From Candidatus Rifleibacteriota bacterium (GTDB lineage Bacteria; Muiribacteriota; Ozemobacteria; Ozemobacterales; Ozemobacteraceae), in NCBI GenBank assembly GCA_028691595.1, contig JAQUZA010000158.1, forward strand, positions 1 through 7,099: a DNA stretch of 7,099 bases. Reading direction: 5' to 3'. The position numbers and the translations under genes were made by a program. The notes below the pieces were generated by a model, which saw nothing but the letters and a program-made list of their open reading frames with translations, did not search any database and was not told the DNA's origin. Each line of letters starts with the position of its first letter. The first letter of the stretch is position 1. This document shows, in pieces, positions 6,258-7,099 of this stretch.

Positions 6258-6689
6258 TTGGAAAAACCAAAGCCTATAATTCTTGGGTTTGGGGAGTCTG
6301 ATGACCCCTTACCTGAAGCACCACAATTGACCCGTTACCGGGTTTTCGCAGGCCCTTGCGCCAGGTGCGGTTGTGCGGGTCGCAAACTGCTGGTCGAGGG
6401 CTCTGAGCTTGTTCTTGTCTGCGACAATTGCGGCGACCGGCAAGCAACAAGTCTTCGTAGTGAAGAACTCCACGAGGTTACCTACGTCTATTGGTGTAAC
6501 GGTTCTAAGTTTTCTTCAGACGAGGTTTTGCTTTCAGAAAGCGATTCCAGGGCAATTGATGCTCTTGTGAAAAATTTCGCTGAAGAATATGAGGCCCCGC
6601 ACTGGGCTGTAATTGTGGTTGGGGGCCGATGCACTAAAAGTGGTCTGTGCATAAAGTTCGACTGTCCGTATTTGCTAAAATCTCAATAA
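6258..6689 (+). CDS. Cys-rich zinc-ribbon-like protein, function unknown
   Basis: I do not recognise this 143-residue protein. After a Pro-rich start, CARC (Cys34, Cys37) and CDNC (Cys55, Cys58) are spaced like the two knuckles of a zinc ribbon, with an extra Cys39. The C-terminal half has Cys80 and then GGRC-x5-C-x4-C (Cys125, Cys131, Cys136), which with Cys80 could form a second metal or Fe-S site; that is a guess. No membrane segment or signal peptide is visible, so it is probably cytosolic. The only plausible start is TTG at 6258: the frame is closed at 6234-6236 and has no ATG or GTG before the ribbon. The region before the start is A-rich without a clear Shine-Dalgarno, so translation may be weak or coupled to oadB, which ends 16 nt upstream. 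psuG starts 13 nt downstream. A later start at the TTG for Leu24 is possible and would keep all cysteines. Confidence 0.75.
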   Translation: MEKPKPIILGFGESDDPLPEAPQLTRYRVFAGPCARCGCAGRKLLVEGSELVLVCDNCGDRQATSLRSEELHEVTYVYWCNGSKFSSDEVLLSESDSRAIDALVKNFAEEYEAPHWAVIVVGGRCTKSGLCIKFDCPYLLKSQ

Positions 6690-6702
6690 ACAAGGAAACG
6701 AA

Positions 6703-7099
6703 ATGCAGAAAGCCTGCGTAAAAATCAGCGAGGAAATAAAGTCTGCCCTGGCAAATGGTCAGGCTGTTGTAGCACTTGAATCAACTATAATTTCTCATGG
6801 TATGCCATACCCTCAGAATATCGAAACGGCCAGGCTGTTAGAAAAAACGGTTCGTGAGCATGGTGGGGTTCCGGCAACCATTGCGGTTATCGATGGTATT
6901 ATCAGGGTTGGTCTTGACTCTGAAGCCCTTGAGCTTCTTGGTACTTCAAAAAATATCCGCAAGGCCTCGCGCCGTGATCTGCCCGGGGTAATAGCCATGC
7001 AGCAACATGCTGCAACAACCGTTTCAGCGACCATGATCTGTGCACATCTGGCAGGCATAAGATTTTTTGCGACCGGTGGCATAGGTGGAGTGCATCGGG
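6703..7099 (+). CDS. psuG: Pseudouridine-5'-phosphate glycosidase, 5' part
   Basis: PsuG breaks the C-C glycosidic bond of pseudouridine 5'-phosphate, giving uracil and ribose 5-phosphate, in the cytosolic pathway that recycles modified nucleosides from RNA. The 132 codons present match the N-terminal part of a family of about 300 residues. VALESTIISHGMPYPQN (22-38, with the active-site Glu26), VPATIAVIDG, RRDLPG and ATGGIGGVHR (His131) are family hallmarks. The catalytic Lys and the metal-binding Asp lie beyond the window edge, so activity cannot be judged. AAGGAA at 6692-6697 sits 5 nt before the ATG at 6703. It is probably the last visible gene of the oad transcript. The sugar kinase psuK that often accompanies it is not in view. 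Confidence 0.93.
   Translation, partial: MQKACVKISEEIKSALANGQAVVALESTIISHGMPYPQNIETARLLEKTVREHGGVPATIAVIDGIIRVGLDSEALELLGTSKNIRKASRRDLPGVIAMQQHAATTVSATMICAHLAGIRFFATGGIGGVHR

Overview
The window comes from a bacterial chromosome with moderate GC in genes and strongly AT-rich gaps. All supported genes lie on the + strand. The species cannot be named from this sequence. An Na+-translocating oxaloacetate decarboxylase points to a facultative or strict anaerobe that uses sodium bioenergetics. The alpha subunit resembles, from memory, the class found in Campylobacterota. The elongation factor P (EF-P), however, has Asn where Campylobacterota and most other bacteria have Lys or Arg, so I infer a different, perhaps deep-branching or candidate, phylum.

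Layout. Positions 1-425 are a T-rich non-coding leader ending in an extended -10 promoter overlapped by a perfect 11-bp inverted repeat. Positions 426-992 encode EF-P. Positions 1136-2389 encode an unrecognised 417-residue, membrane-anchored, low-complexity protein with a (KIE) repeat and a 13-Asn run. A very strong intrinsic terminator at 2420-2458 closes this first unit. Positions 2459-2970 are a long gap holding AT-rich palindromes and a plausible promoter with an overlapping dyad. Positions 2971-6241 hold oadG, oadA and oadB: a small membrane subunit, a biotin-carrying carboxyltransferase and the Na+ channel subunit. They are followed without a visible terminator by a Cys-rich zinc-ribbon-like protein of unknown function (TTG start, 6258-6689) and the 5' part of psuG (6703 to the window end).

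How the genes work together. The three oad products should form one membrane complex. OadA moves the carboxyl group of oxaloacetate to biotin, and OadB releases CO2 from carboxybiotin while exporting Na+. OadG holds the complex together. The tight spacing (1-nt overlap, then gaps of 20, 16 and 13 nt) suggests that the zinc-ribbon protein and pseudouridine-5'-phosphate glycosidase are co-transcribed with the pump, although no biochemical link is known to me.

No RNA gene, CRISPR array, insertion sequence or phage feature was seen. The most notable points are the non-canonical EF-P loop tip (Asn33-Trp34-Arg35), the unrecognised 417-residue protein and the nine-cysteine protein.
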